A stretch of 64,000 nt of DNA from Gemmatimonadota bacterium. GTDB lineage: Bacteria > Latescibacterota > UBA2968 > UBA8231. The stretch's first letter is position 1. Every line of letters begins with the position of its first letter. This document shows, piece by piece, positions 1-7,943 of this stretch. The position numbers were made by a program, and so were the translations under genes. The notes beneath the pieces are model-generated. The model saw only the letters and a program-made list of their open reading frames with translations. It searched no databases and was not told the origin of the DNA. Location of the stretch: assembly GCA_009840005.1 (NCBI GenBank), contig VXOR01000073.1, positions 20,417-84,416 of the forward strand. The letters run 5' to 3'.

Positions 1-272
1 CCGTCTTCCACGTCGAGCAGCTTGACCTTGCCAATCGGCGAGCCGATCGAGGCTACTGCAATCCCGAATTCGCCGTGCAATTGGCGCAGCCGCGCTATCT
101 CGGGCTGCGTTAGCTGCATCACATTTTTGATGCCCTGTCCCACATCGACAAAGCGCAAGCTGTAGTGGGACATGCCCAGCGTTGCGAGCATGGTTAGCTG
201 GGCTTCGGCCTTTTTGTCCCCCGGTCCCTCGTCGGCAAAGCCGCTGATGATCACCTTGGGTGTTTCGCGCAT
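1..272 (-). CDS. Sugar phosphate isomerase/epimerase-like TIM barrel (partial, 3' end outside window)
   Basis: About 90 residues are visible, beginning MRETPKVIISGFADEG; the rest lies beyond the left edge. The start 'ISGFADEG...LGMSHYSLRFVDVG' followed by a stretch on reading back the cause/location (residues 60-90, ending IGSPIGKVKLLDVEDG) is typical of xylose-isomerase-like TIM-barrel proteins (AP endonuclease family 2 superfamily), which usually isomerise or epimerise sugars or polyols in the cytoplasm. A good ribosome site (AGGAG, 6-7 nt upstream of the ATG at 272) fixes the start. Two more members of this superfamily lie at 20792 and 57438. Substrate cannot be inferred. Confidence 0.75.
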   Translation of the reverse strand, partial: MRETPKVIISGFADEGPGDKKAEAQLTMLATLGMSHYSLRFVDVGQGIKNVMQLTQPEIARLRQLHGEFGIAVASIGSPIGKVKLLDVED

Positions 273-288
273 AAAACTCTCCTGAAAC

Positions 289-483
289 TTAGTGGTTAGT
301 GGCCAGTGGTTAGTGGTCAGTCCCAACCCCTTGGGCGTGGAGGCGGGGAACTGACCACCGACCACAGATCACTGACCACTAAGTTAGAGCTTGTTCAAAC
401 CTTGACAAAACGCACGTCCTCTCCGTTAGTGGTCAGTGGCCAGTTCACTAACCACTAACCACTAACCACTAACCACTAACCAC
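289..483. repeat. GTGGTTAGTGGCCAGT-type inverted and tandem repeat patch upstream of glgP
   Basis: Two blocks are visible. At 289-330 and 350-382 the words 'agtggttagtggccagt' and 'ctgaccacc...gaccacta' form a long imperfect inverted repeat. At 424-483 a GTTAGTGG/CCACTAAC inverted repeat leads into five exact copies of the heptamer CACTAAC (446-480) plus CAC, and the glgP ATG follows immediately. A related patch lies at 52971-53069, so this is a dispersed genomic repeat family. A TTGACA at 402-407 lies between the blocks but has no convincing -10 box. Confidence 0.85.
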
Positions 484-3039
484 ATGAAACCGCTATATCG
501 CCTCAATATCATTCCATCCCTGCCCGAGCAACTGACGCCGCTGTGGGATCTGGGGCACAACCTCTGGTGGACGTGGAGCAAGGAAACCATCCGCACCCTC
601 TACCAGATCGACCCGAAAGCGTGGATTGAGAGCCAGCGCAATCCCCTGCGCTTTTGGGCCTTCCTGCGGCCAGAGCAGCTCGACACCCTAATCGACGACG
701 AGCAACTGCGGGGCCGCATTGAGCGCGCCGTCGAGCAATTCGAGGGCTATTTGTCGCAGCCGACGTGGTTTGGCCAGACGCACGGCGAGAGCCAAATGCA
801 GGTTGCGTACTTCTCGGCGGAGTTCGGCCTGACCGAGAGTCTGCGCATCTATTCTGGAGGCTTGGGCGTGCTCGCCGGCGACCACCTCAAGGCCGCTAGC
901 GATCTAGGCGTCCCCCTCGTCGGGGTCGGCTTGCTCTACCGCGAGGGCTATTTCCGCCAAGCCCTCAACGCCGATGGCTGGCAAATAGAGCGCAACCCGG
1001 AAAACGACTTCTACCAGATGCCCGTACAGCCGGTCCACGGCAGCGACGGAGAGCACCTGACCGTTGAGGTTCCCTTTGCCCACGGCTCGGTACAGGCGCG
1101 GATCTGGCAGGTGGAGGTGGGCCGAGTGCGGCTCTATTTGCTCGATACCAACCTCGACGAAAACGCCCCGGCGGACCGCGATATTACCGCTCGTCTCTAC
1201 AGCGGCGATGCGGCCATGCGCATCCGGCAGGAGATCCTCCTCGGCATCGGCGGCTTGCGCGCCCTGCAAGCCGTGGGTATCGAGCCCACTGTCTGCCATA
1301 TAAACGAGGGGCACTCGGCCTTTTTGGCCCTAGAGCGGATTCGTCGATTAATGACCGAGCGCGGCTATTCGTTTGCCACGGCCCGCGAGGCCAGCATCGT
1401 CGGCAATGTGTTCACCACGCACACCCCGGTCGCGGCGGGCAACGACTGGTTTCCCGCGCACTTGATTGAGGCACACTTGGGCTATTTCCGCGAGTGGCTC
1501 GGCCTGTCGCACGAGGAATTTATCGGCTTGGGCCGGGTTGATCCCCGCGACCCCCACGCCGACTTCTGCATGACGGTCTTGGCGCTCAGGCTCTCGGGCC
1601 GGGCCAATGGCGTCAGCCGCCTACACGGCGCGGTTAGCCGCCGCATGTGGCAGGGTCTGTGGCCCGACTTTTCAGAGCGCGAAATCCCCATCGCCCACGT
1701 CACCAACGGCGTCCATATCCACACATGGGTTTCGCTGGAAATGGCCGAGTTGTTGGACCGCTATCTCGGCGACACTTGGCGGTTGGTATCGGCTGACGAG
1801 CGAGACTGGGATCAGGTCTATCAGATCCCCGACCGCGAACTGTGGGACACCCACCAGCAGCGGCGCAAGCGGCTGATTGACGTCGCCTGCCATCACCTGC
1901 GCCAGCAGATGAAGGGCCAGGGTGCGTCAATGGCCAAAATTGAACAGACCTTAGCGCGGCTCGACCCCGAGGTGCTGACCATTGGCTTTGCCCGCCGCTT
2001 TGCCACCTACAAGCGCGGCAACCTGATTTTCCGCCATATCGAGCGGCTCAAGGCCCTGTTCTCGGACTCGCAGCGGCCCGTGCAGATGCTCTTCGCCGGC
2101 AAGGCCCACCCCCGCGACGACGCTGGCAAGGAGCTGATCCGCCAAGTCGTCCACCTCGCGCGGCAAGCGCCCTTTAATGGCCGGGTTTTCTTTTTGCAAG
2201 ACTACGACATGAACCTCGCCCGCTACTTGGTGCAAGGGTGCGATGTGTGGCTCAACAATCCCCGCCGTCCCTTGGAGGCTTCGGGCACGTCGGGCATGAA
2301 GGCTGCGGTCAATGGCGTGCTCAACGTCAGCGTATGCGACGGCTGGTGGGACGAAGCCTGCGACAATCACGCTGGCTGGACCATTGGTCGCGGCGAGGAC
2401 TACGACGACGAACAGTACCAAGACGCAGTCGAGTCCAACTCGCTATACGACTTGCTAGAGACCGAAGTGATCCCGCTGTTCTACCAGCGCGATGCGGATG
2501 GATTGCCCGGCGGTTGGATCGCCCGCATGAAGGAGACCATTGCCCAGCTTGTGCCGCAGTACAACACGCACCGCATGGTGCGCGAGTACACCGAGCGGTT
2601 CTACTTGCCTGGGCAAGCTCGCTTTGAGGAATTGGCGGATGATCGCGAGCGGGTTCAGCGGCTGACGCATTGGAAGTCGCGCGTGCGCTCCAAGTGGTCG
2701 CAGGTGCAAATCGGCGCGGTGGATGCTGAATTTCCTCGGTTGCTCAAGGTGGGGACGCAGGTGCCGTTGTGCGCCGCCGTGACTTTGGGCGAGCTAGCGC
2801 CAGAGGATGTTCGCGTCGAGATCTACGCCGGCCGCCTCAATGCCCAGCGCGAGTTCGCGCAGACCGAGGTGTATCCGCTGGAATTGGACGGTCGTAATGG
2901 CGATGGCACCTACCATTTTGTCGGCACCTTCACATGCGCGGCGGCTGGTTCGCACGGCTACACCTTGCGCGTGGTACCTTCGCATCCCGACTTGCAAAAT
3001 CCCTTGGAGATGGGGTTGGTGCATTGGGCGCGGGGATGA
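484..3039 (+). CDS. glgP: Alpha-glucan (glycogen/maltodextrin) phosphorylase, GT35
   Basis: 851 residues, the usual length of the DUF3417-containing bacterial phosphorylases (Thermotoga/Mycobacterium type). It releases glucose-1-phosphate from alpha-1,4-glucans in the cytoplasm. Visible marks: N-terminal DUF3417-like region with NLWWTWSKE (about residues 25-35), the phosphorylase core with IYSGGLGVLAGDHLKAASDLG, FTTHTPVAAGNDWF, and the pyridoxal-phosphate site EASGTSGMKAA with the Schiff-base lysine at K606. The start is taken at the ATG directly after the CACTAAC repeats; no Shine-Dalgarno sequence is visible there. It is followed 22 nt later by a HigA-like gene, probably by chance. Family assignment is very secure; substrate preference is inferred. 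Confidence 0.96.
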   Translation: MKPLYRLNIIPSLPEQLTPLWDLGHNLWWTWSKETIRTLYQIDPKAWIESQRNPLRFWAFLRPEQLDTLIDDEQLRGRIERAVEQFEGYLSQPTWFGQTHGESQMQVAYFSAEFGLTESLRIYSGGLGVLAGDHLKAASDLGVPLVGVGLLYREGYFRQALNADGWQIERNPENDFYQMPVQPVHGSDGEHLTVEVPFAHGSVQARIWQVEVGRVRLYLLDTNLDENAPADRDITARLYSGDAAMRIRQEILLGIGGLRALQAVGIEPTVCHINEGHSAFLALERIRRLMTERGYSFATAREASIVGNVFTTHTPVAAGNDWFPAHLIEAHLGYFREWLGLSHEEFIGLGRVDPRDPHADFCMTVLALRLSGRANGVSRLHGAVSRRMWQGLWPDFSEREIPIAHVTNGVHIHTWVSLEMAELLDRYLGDTWRLVSADERDWDQVYQIPDRELWDTHQQRRKRLIDVACHHLRQQMKGQGASMAKIEQTLARLDPEVLTIGFARRFATYKRGNLIFRHIERLKALFSDSQRPVQMLFAGKAHPRDDAGKELIRQVVHLARQAPFNGRVFFLQDYDMNLARYLVQGCDVWLNNPRRPLEASGTSGMKAAVNGVLNVSVCDGWWDEACDNHAGWTIGRGEDYDDEQYQDAVESNSLYDLLETEVIPLFYQRDADGLPGGWIARMKETIAQLVPQYNTHRMVREYTERFYLPGQARFEELADDRERVQRLTHWKSRVRSKWSQVQIGAVDAEFPRLLKVGTQVPLCAAVTLGELAPEDVRVEIYAGRLNAQREFAQTEVYPLELDGRNGDGTYHFVGTFTCAAAGSHGYTLRVVPSHPDLQNPLEMGLVHWARG

Positions 3040-3061
3040 GAAGCGTCGATTGAGGAGGCAA

Positions 3062-3442
3062 ATGAGTATGACTATCAAGCGGGAAGAATTAGACAGGCGG
3101 GAGGTCGATTTCTCGGACGTGGCCTCTGGACGACGGCTGCCGCCGGTGCATCCCGGCGAGATTCTGCGCGACGAATTCCTGACGCCCATGGAGATTAGCG
3201 TGTACCGACTTGCCCAAGCGATCAAGGTTTCGCGTCCGCGACTGAACGATATTGTGCTTGGACGCCGCGGTATCACGACCGATAATGCGCTGCGCCTTGG
3301 GCGCTACTTCAGCATGACGCCTGAGTTCTGGATCAATCTTCAGACCCGCTACGATCTCGACGTCGCCGAGCGCACGACGCGCCGCCAGATCGAGCGAGAG
3401 GTAGAGCCGCATGCTGCTCTGGATGCGACGGCCTTAGATTGA
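3062..3442 (+). CDS. HigA-family addiction-module antidote (XRE helix-turn-helix), orphan
   Basis: 126 residues. After a charged N-terminus comes the hallmark 'PPVHPGEILRDEFL' followed by an XRE-type helix-turn-helix (SVYRLAQAIKVSRPRLNDI) and ITTDNALRLGRYFSMTPEFWINLQ, the signature of HigA/VapI antitoxins that bind their own promoter and neutralise a RelE-like HigB RNase. The ATG at 3062 has a strong ribosome site (GAGGAGG) a few bases upstream; the reading frame is open further upstream inside glgP but that part is only a shadow. No HigB toxin is found on either side (glgP upstream, convergent folD downstream), so it is an orphan antitoxin or a stand-alone regulator. Confidence 0.88.
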   Translation: MSMTIKREELDRREVDFSDVASGRRLPPVHPGEILRDEFLTPMEISVYRLAQAIKVSRPRLNDIVLGRRGITTDNALRLGRYFSMTPEFWINLQTRYDLDVAERTTRRQIEREVEPHAALDATALD

Positions 3443-3452
3443 TGGGCGATAT

Positions 3453-4340
3453 TCACCCGGCCAATCCCACCTGCCGCTTGGCCGCCCACACGGTGTTGTA
3501 GAGCAACAGCGCGATCGTCATCGGCCCGACTCCATTGGGCACGGGCGTGATCGCGCGGGCCTTTGGGCGCACCTGTTGGTAGGCCACGTCGCCGACGAGC
3601 CGCCAGCCGCGTTCGCGCGAGGGGTCGTCAATTTGGTTGGTGCCCACGTCGATTACCACCGCCCCTTCTTTGACCATATCCGCCGTGATGCCACGGGGAA
3701 ATCCAGCCGCCACTACTAAGATGTCCGCTTGGCGCGTGAAGTGCCCGAGGTCGCGGGTGCCGGTGTGGCACAGGGTCACCGTGGCATTGGCCCCGGCCGC
3801 TTTGTGCCCCAGCAAGATGGCTACGGGCCGCCCCACGAGCGCACTCCGGCCGACTACGACCACGTGTTGGCCTTCTACCTCGATTCCGCTGCGGCTGAGA
3901 ATCTGCAAGACCCCGTGCGGCGTACAGGGCCAAAAGCACTCCTCCTGCCGCACGAGGCGGCCCAAATTGACCGGGTGCAAGCCATCGACATCCTTATTCG
4001 GGTCAATGGCGTTGAGGACTTGCTGCTCGTCTTGGCCCGGCAACGGTAGCTGTACCAAGATGCCGTGGATCGCATCGTCGGCGTTGAGCCGCTCGACGGT
4101 GGCTAGCACGTCTTCGGTTGTGGCGTTGGCTGGCAGATCTATTTGCTCGGAGTGAATGCCGAGGGATTCGCAGGCTCGGCCCTTGGCGCGCACGTAGGAC
4201 TGCGAGGCTGGGTCGTCCCCCACCAGCACGACCGCCAAGCCCGGCACCAGACCGTGCTCCTGCTTCAGGTGCGCGATGTCCACCAGCAACTCTTCTTGCA
4301 CTTGGGCCGCAATTGCCCGGCCATCGAGTCGCTCGCCCAT
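3453..4340 (-). CDS. folD: Bifunctional methylenetetrahydrofolate dehydrogenase/cyclohydrolase
   Basis: 295 residues, typical length. FolD interconverts 5,10-methylene- and 10-formyl-tetrahydrofolate in cytosolic one-carbon metabolism. Visible: YVRAK with the catalytic Tyr49/Lys53 pair, GILVQLPLP, KDVDGLHPVNLGRL, and the NADP-binding Rossmann motif VVVGRSALVGRPVA, ending with TPVPNGVGPMTIALL. The ATG at 4340 shares one base with the serS stop codon (TGATG), so the pair is translationally coupled; an alternative GTG lies one codon upstream. Convergent with the HigA-like gene, with 10 bases between the stops and no terminator hairpin seen. Confidence 0.96.
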   Translation of the reverse strand: MGERLDGRAIAAQVQEELLVDIAHLKQEHGLVPGLAVVLVGDDPASQSYVRAKGRACESLGIHSEQIDLPANATTEDVLATVERLNADDAIHGILVQLPLPGQDEQQVLNAIDPNKDVDGLHPVNLGRLVRQEECFWPCTPHGVLQILSRSGIEVEGQHVVVVGRSALVGRPVAILLGHKAAGANATVTLCHTGTRDLGHFTRQADILVVAAGFPRGITADMVKEGAVVIDVGTNQIDDPSRERGWRLVGDVAYQQVRPKARAITPVPNGVGPMTIALLLYNTVWAAKRQVGLAG

Positions 4341-5701
4341 CACGCGCCTTTCGGTTGCAGGACGCTTTTCTGCACGACTCGTTGCAGGGCTGCGGGGACC
4401 TGTACTGAGCCGTCAGGTTGTTGATAGTTGTCCAAAATGGCGATCAGCAGTCGGCCCATCGCGCAACCTGTGTCGTTGACTAGGTGGCAGAATCCCCGAC
4501 CGCTCGCGCCCTTGTAGCGGATGTTCAAGCGCCGAGCCTGATAGTCCGTGGCGTTGGTGTCGGTCATTACCTCCATGAACTCGCCCGTCCCGGACATCCA
4601 CACTTCCACGTCCCGCTGCCGATGGCTGGCCAGATAGCCGGCGTCGCCGTGGCACTTATCGACGACCCGGTAGGGCAAGGCCAACTCTTGCAGGAGCCAT
4701 TCGTTGATTTGGCCGAATTCTTCGTACAGGGCTTCAGACTGGTCGGGCAGGCACACGGCGTTCATTTCGATTTTGTCGAATTGGTGCATGCGCTTGATGC
4801 CCTTGACGTCTTGGCCCCAAGACCCGGCTTCCGAGCGAAAGCAGGCCGTATAGGCGAAGAGTTTGACCGGCAGTTCGGCCGAGTCCAAGGTCTGGTCCAT
4901 GAAGTAGCTGAAATTGGCCGGCTCGGATGACCCGACTAGGAAAAGCTCGGCCCCTTCTTCTACGTTATCGGTCTTGATGGCATAGACTTGGTCGCGCCCC
5001 TCGGGGAAGTGCGAGGTACCGTACAGCGAGCGCTCCCGGACGAGAAGAGGTGGTACGAACATCTCGTACCCGCGCGCCAAAAGCTCGTCGATGAGGAGCT
5101 GGCTGAGGGCATATTGCATCCGCGCGACATCGCCGCGCAAATAGGCAAAGCGCGAGCCGGAAACTTGGCCGCCCTGCAGGGTGTTGATGCCGCCTAATTT
5201 GACGCCGAGGTCGGCGTGATGGAGGGGCTCAAAGGCGTCGTCTGGGGCGTGCAAGGGCCGCGTGGGCATGTACCGGGCGGTGGTGTTCCCACGGCCCAGC
5301 TTATCCGCCGCTAGGTAGCCTTGCCCCGGAATCCAGGCATTCTCCTCGACGTTGTCTTCTTCGCCAGCTCCGGCGGGCATGTCGGGATGCGGCCAGTTGG
5401 GGAACCAATCCATGATTTGCTGCCACTCGGCGACGACGGTTCCCAACTCGTGCTCCAGCACCCGCCCGCGCTCGCGCAACTCCCGCCCCTTTTCCCGTGC
5501 TGCATCCGGGTTGGTGCGACCGAGTTGGGCTAGTTGCTTTTTCTCGCTGTTGAGTGCGTCGATATTCCGTTGCAGCTTTTGCCGCGCCGCGTCGAGGGCC
5601 AACCAGCGATCCACATTGGCTTTGGCCGGGTCAACCTTGCGCACCCGTATTGCCTCGCGCATGGCGTCGGGATCGGTGCGCACGGCCTTTGGGTCAATCA
5701 T
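4340..5701 (-). CDS. serS: Serine--tRNA ligase
   Basis: 453 residues, slightly longer than the usual 420-430. Cytosolic class II aminoacyl-tRNA synthetase charging tRNA-Ser. The N-terminal long coiled-coil arm (about residues 25-110, rich in Arg, Glu, Leu) binds the tRNA; the catalytic core shows motif 2 (CFRSEAGSWGQDVKGIKRMHQF) and motif 3 (GRLLIAILDNYQ) near the C-terminus. I take the ATG at 5701 (protein begins MIDPKAVRTDPD), with GGAG about 10 nt upstream; the frame stays open 55 codons further up without family resemblance. First gene of an operon with folD. No T-box-like leader is apparent in the 260 bases upstream. Confidence 0.96.
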   Translation of the reverse strand: MIDPKAVRTDPDAMREAIRVRKVDPAKANVDRWLALDAARQKLQRNIDALNSEKKQLAQLGRTNPDAAREKGRELRERGRVLEHELGTVVAEWQQIMDWFPNWPHPDMPAGAGEEDNVEENAWIPGQGYLAADKLGRGNTTARYMPTRPLHAPDDAFEPLHHADLGVKLGGINTLQGGQVSGSRFAYLRGDVARMQYALSQLLIDELLARGYEMFVPPLLVRERSLYGTSHFPEGRDQVYAIKTDNVEEGAELFLVGSSEPANFSYFMDQTLDSAELPVKLFAYTACFRSEAGSWGQDVKGIKRMHQFDKIEMNAVCLPDQSEALYEEFGQINEWLLQELALPYRVVDKCHGDAGYLASHRQRDVEVWMSGTGEFMEVMTDTNATDYQARRLNIRYKGASGRGFCHLVNDTGCAMGRLLIAILDNYQQPDGSVQVPAALQRVVQKSVLQPKGA

Positions 5702-5962
5702 AATTATCATTCTCCAGTGAGTTAAACAGTGAAAAAAATAAAAACGCCGCTGAGGTCGATTATGGCAAGGTAGGAAAGAACCGCGGAAAGAACCGCTAGA
5801 AAACAAATATAGCGCCCCTTTTTTGATGAGGCTTGAAAACAGCTTAGGGCCCACTATGATGCCCAAGTAGCCCCGTTGAAGGCCGATGATCCAGCGAAAG
5901 AAAGCGTTGATCGAGTCGGCGGCGCTATGTAGGAGTGTGACGAGGTTCCAAAGGATAAGTTG

Positions 5963-6631
5963 CTACTTCAGCTTGTGATCAACTTCTTCCAAGAAGATTT
6001 TCGAGACCTTGAAAATCTTGTTCGTATCATCGAACATCTTCCCCTTGGTTCGAGAGCGCCTATTTCTATTGGTTGGAGAGAAATCTATGTCCATTTCGTG
6101 GACAATCTGATTACGTGCCGTGAATATCCGAGCTAGGTCGTTTGGGTTGTTTGTGATTGAATTGGACGGGATATCAAAAAACGAACCTACTCTTAGCAGT
6201 TGGTCTTTCGACTGCAAACTTTGTGAGGTGAGGTCCGAAATCAGAATATCGATGAGCCGATCCCGTGGTCTTTTCTGAGTGAGAACATCAGCAAGAAATT
6301 TGTGGTCAATCTCCTCTCCTCTGCGGATTCGTCGTTCAATATCTGCACGAAACGTTCGCTCAACGGCTTCATTGCAATTGATCACATCAGGTAAGGCATC
6401 CTTTATCAGTTGCTTTACTAGAGCATCCAGACCAGCACAAGCAAATGTGAGCATGGCTCTGAGAAGGTCTTGTTCTTTGTCGGTGGACGCTCCTCTCACC
6501 TTACGCCTCGTTCGCTCAAAAGTTTCGTAAAAGGAACTTGAGGTTTCGTGAGCATTGCATAGGAGAGTATAGGCTCTCCAACACTGTTGACAATTCGGCT
6601 CAGAGGGATAGTGATCGAAGCGCGATGACAT
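5963..6631 (-). CDS. HEPN-domain protein (candidate ribonuclease/toxin), partner of beta-flower protein
   Basis: 222 residues, predicted all-helical and cytosolic. Residues 173-178 read RNQIVH, an R-N-x3-H arrangement that matches the RX4-6H catalytic motif of HEPN RNases, where the residue after Arg is typically polar. It lies in a helix following 'DLARIFTA', as in RiboL-PSP/Abi-type HEPN proteins. There is an N-terminal CxxC (CQQC, residues 14-17). Base composition is clearly more A+T-rich than neighbouring housekeeping genes, suggesting horizontal transfer. Its ATG overlaps the stop of the upstream beta-flower gene by one base (TGATG), so the two are co-translated. I do not recognise the exact family; the HEPN call rests on the motif and helical pattern. 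Confidence 0.6.
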   Translation of the reverse strand: MSSRFDHYPSEPNCQQCWRAYTLLCNAHETSSSFYETFERTRRKVRGASTDKEQDLLRAMLTFACAGLDALVKQLIKDALPDVINCNEAVERTFRADIERRIRRGEEIDHKFLADVLTQKRPRDRLIDILISDLTSQSLQSKDQLLRVGSFFDIPSNSITNNPNDLARIFTARNQIVHEMDIDFSPTNRNRRSRTKGKMFDDTNKIFKVSKIFLEEVDHKLK

Positions 6632-6945
6632 CAAACAGCCTCTAGCTCTTCAATGTCTTCAGCAAATGGCGGCAACGGTGAATACTCTGCGTACCCTGGA
6701 TACCCTGGATACTCTGGATACTCTGGATACCCTGGATACCCTGGATACCCTCTATTGGGCCGATCACTAAACCGATACAGTCGATTGTCTTGCGTTATTG
6801 TGCCAAGATACTCGCCGTTGGGGTCGAAGACATCTCCGTCCTTCCAGGGTGTCCAGCCAATCCAGTTGGCATTGGTATCAAATACATACTTCTCCCGCTT
6901 AAAGGCGATCCACTGGCCAGAAGAGCTAAATAGGTATTTGGTCAT
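6631..6945 (-). CDS. 4-fold beta-flower-like protein with Pro-Gly-Tyr repeat tail
   Basis: 104 residues. Residues 1-65 contain short beta-hairpin units of the form 'ylFssxGqwIaf / yVFDtnanWIGW / DVFDPNGEYLGtI / RLYRF', the pattern of the 4-fold beta-flower domain, whose role is unknown. Residues 66-88 are a low-complexity tail of GYPGYP/EYPEYP triplets encoded by 9-bp tandem repeats, followed by an acidic end (EDIEELEAV). Start: ATG at 6945 (a GTG one codon earlier is possible), with AGGA 6-9 nt upstream. First gene of a two-gene operon with the HEPN protein; A+T-rich like its partner. It could be a regulator, antidote or target-sensing subunit of the HEPN protein; that is inference. Confidence 0.6.
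   Translation of the reverse strand: MTKYLFSSSGQWIAFKREKYVFDTNANWIGWTPWKDGDVFDPNGEYLGTITQDNRLYRFSDRPNRGYPGYPGYPEYPEYPGYPGYAEYSPLPPFAEDIEELEAV
6692..6751. repeat. 9-bp coding tandem repeat (TACYCTGGA)n
   Basis: Six consecutive 9-bp units TACCCTGGA or TACTCTGGA followed by a partial unit, on the plus strand. On the minus strand they encode the GYP/EYP triplets of the beta-flower protein tail. The reading frame is preserved whatever the copy number (9 bp), so length variation would change the tail without breaking the gene. Confidence 0.9.
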
Positions 6946-7005
6946 CACTAGCCGTCCTAAAGAAGGTAAAGAGCGAATTAGACTATTAATATACTTGAAA
7001 GACCA

Positions 7006-7933
7006 CTACTTGGCAGCGATCTTTTGCAGCCACTCGTCCCGTCCGCCGTAGGCGGCAAACACGGCTTCGAGCAAGAGCCGCACGGCTTGGCCAAAGTAGC
7101 GGCCTCGCCGCCAGGCCACGCCGATTTCGCGCTCAAAGGCCACGCCGCGCACTTCTATTGTTTTGAGTGCGCCGCTGGCCAGCGACTCGCGGATGGTCAG
7201 CCGCGGCAAAAACGAGATGCCCACTCCGGCCTCCACCAACTTGCGCATGGCCTCTGGGCTGCGCAGTTCCATCACCGCGCCCGGTGTTAAGCCAGCTTCG
7301 GCGAGCTTTTCGTCAACTACCTTGCGCGAGACCGAGTCGGCGTGAAAGAGGATCAGGGGTTCTTCTACCACTTCGGCGAGGGCGACAGACTCGCACTGGG
7401 CGAAGCGATGCGCTGGCCCTACTACCAAGGGCATGTCGTCGCGGTAAATTGGCACGGCGTCGATTCTGGGATGGGTATAGGGCAGGTGGATCAGCGCGAA
7501 TTCAGAGCGCTGCATCAGCAGATCGTCGATGAGGTAGCGCGAGGGGGCGACTTGGGTCTTGAGTGCGACGCCCGGGTAGCGGTGCATGTACTCTTTGAGA
7601 ATTTCCGGCAGGAGGTAGATGACGGCCGCATCTACCGCCCCAAACTGAAAGCCGCCCCCCGGCTCTAGGTCGCTTCGCTGCAGCCGCTCGCTGGCCTCCT
7701 CTAGCAAGTCCTCGACTTGGACGGCATAGCTCAGCAGCAGGCGGCCTTCGGTAGTAAGGGCCACGTGCCGATTGTCGCGGTTGAAGAGCTGGACTCCCAT
7801 GCTCTTTTCCAGCTCCAAAACCGCGCTGGAAACGGTCGGCTGGGTTACGTTCATCTGGCATCTGGCGCGCCGCTTGGGTAAAGCCGCCCGTGCGCGCCAC
7901 GGCAAGGAAGTAGCGCAGGTGTTGCAGGTTCAT
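7006..7933 (-). pseudogene. LysR-family transcriptional regulator, frameshifted by a 7-bp tandem duplication
   Basis: The N-terminus MNLQHLRYFLAVARTGGFTQAARQM (from ATG 7933) is in one frame and the remainder, NVTQPTVSSAVLELEKSMGVQLFNRD through the LysR substrate-binding domain to the stop at 7006, is in another. At the junction the 7-bp word CATCTGG occurs twice in tandem (7852-7858, 7859-7865); removing one copy restores a perfect LysR winged-helix reading frame and a protein of about 306 residues, the family norm. So this is a +7 duplication inside the recognition-helix region. It may be a true loss, slipped-strand switching, or an assembly artefact. Lies 10 bp downstream of and co-directional with the phyH gene. 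Confidence 0.88.
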
Positions 7934-7943
7934 GGGCGCAGCG

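Noticed and set aside
446..483. CRISPR array (also considered at 6692-6751 and 30673-30804)
   Set aside because: These are contiguous 7-, 9- and 12-bp tandem repeats without unique spacers; no cas genes are present.
5702..5962. T-box or other leader riboswitch upstream of serS (also checked ahead of alaS, 37891-38253)
   Set aside because: No T-box core sequence or antiterminator arrangement is visible; the terminator before alaS follows the preceding operon and is better explained as its end.
5963..6634. HEPN-MNT toxin-antitoxin module
   Set aside because: The partner is a beta-flower-like protein, not an MNT nucleotidyltransferase, and no MNT gene lies nearby.
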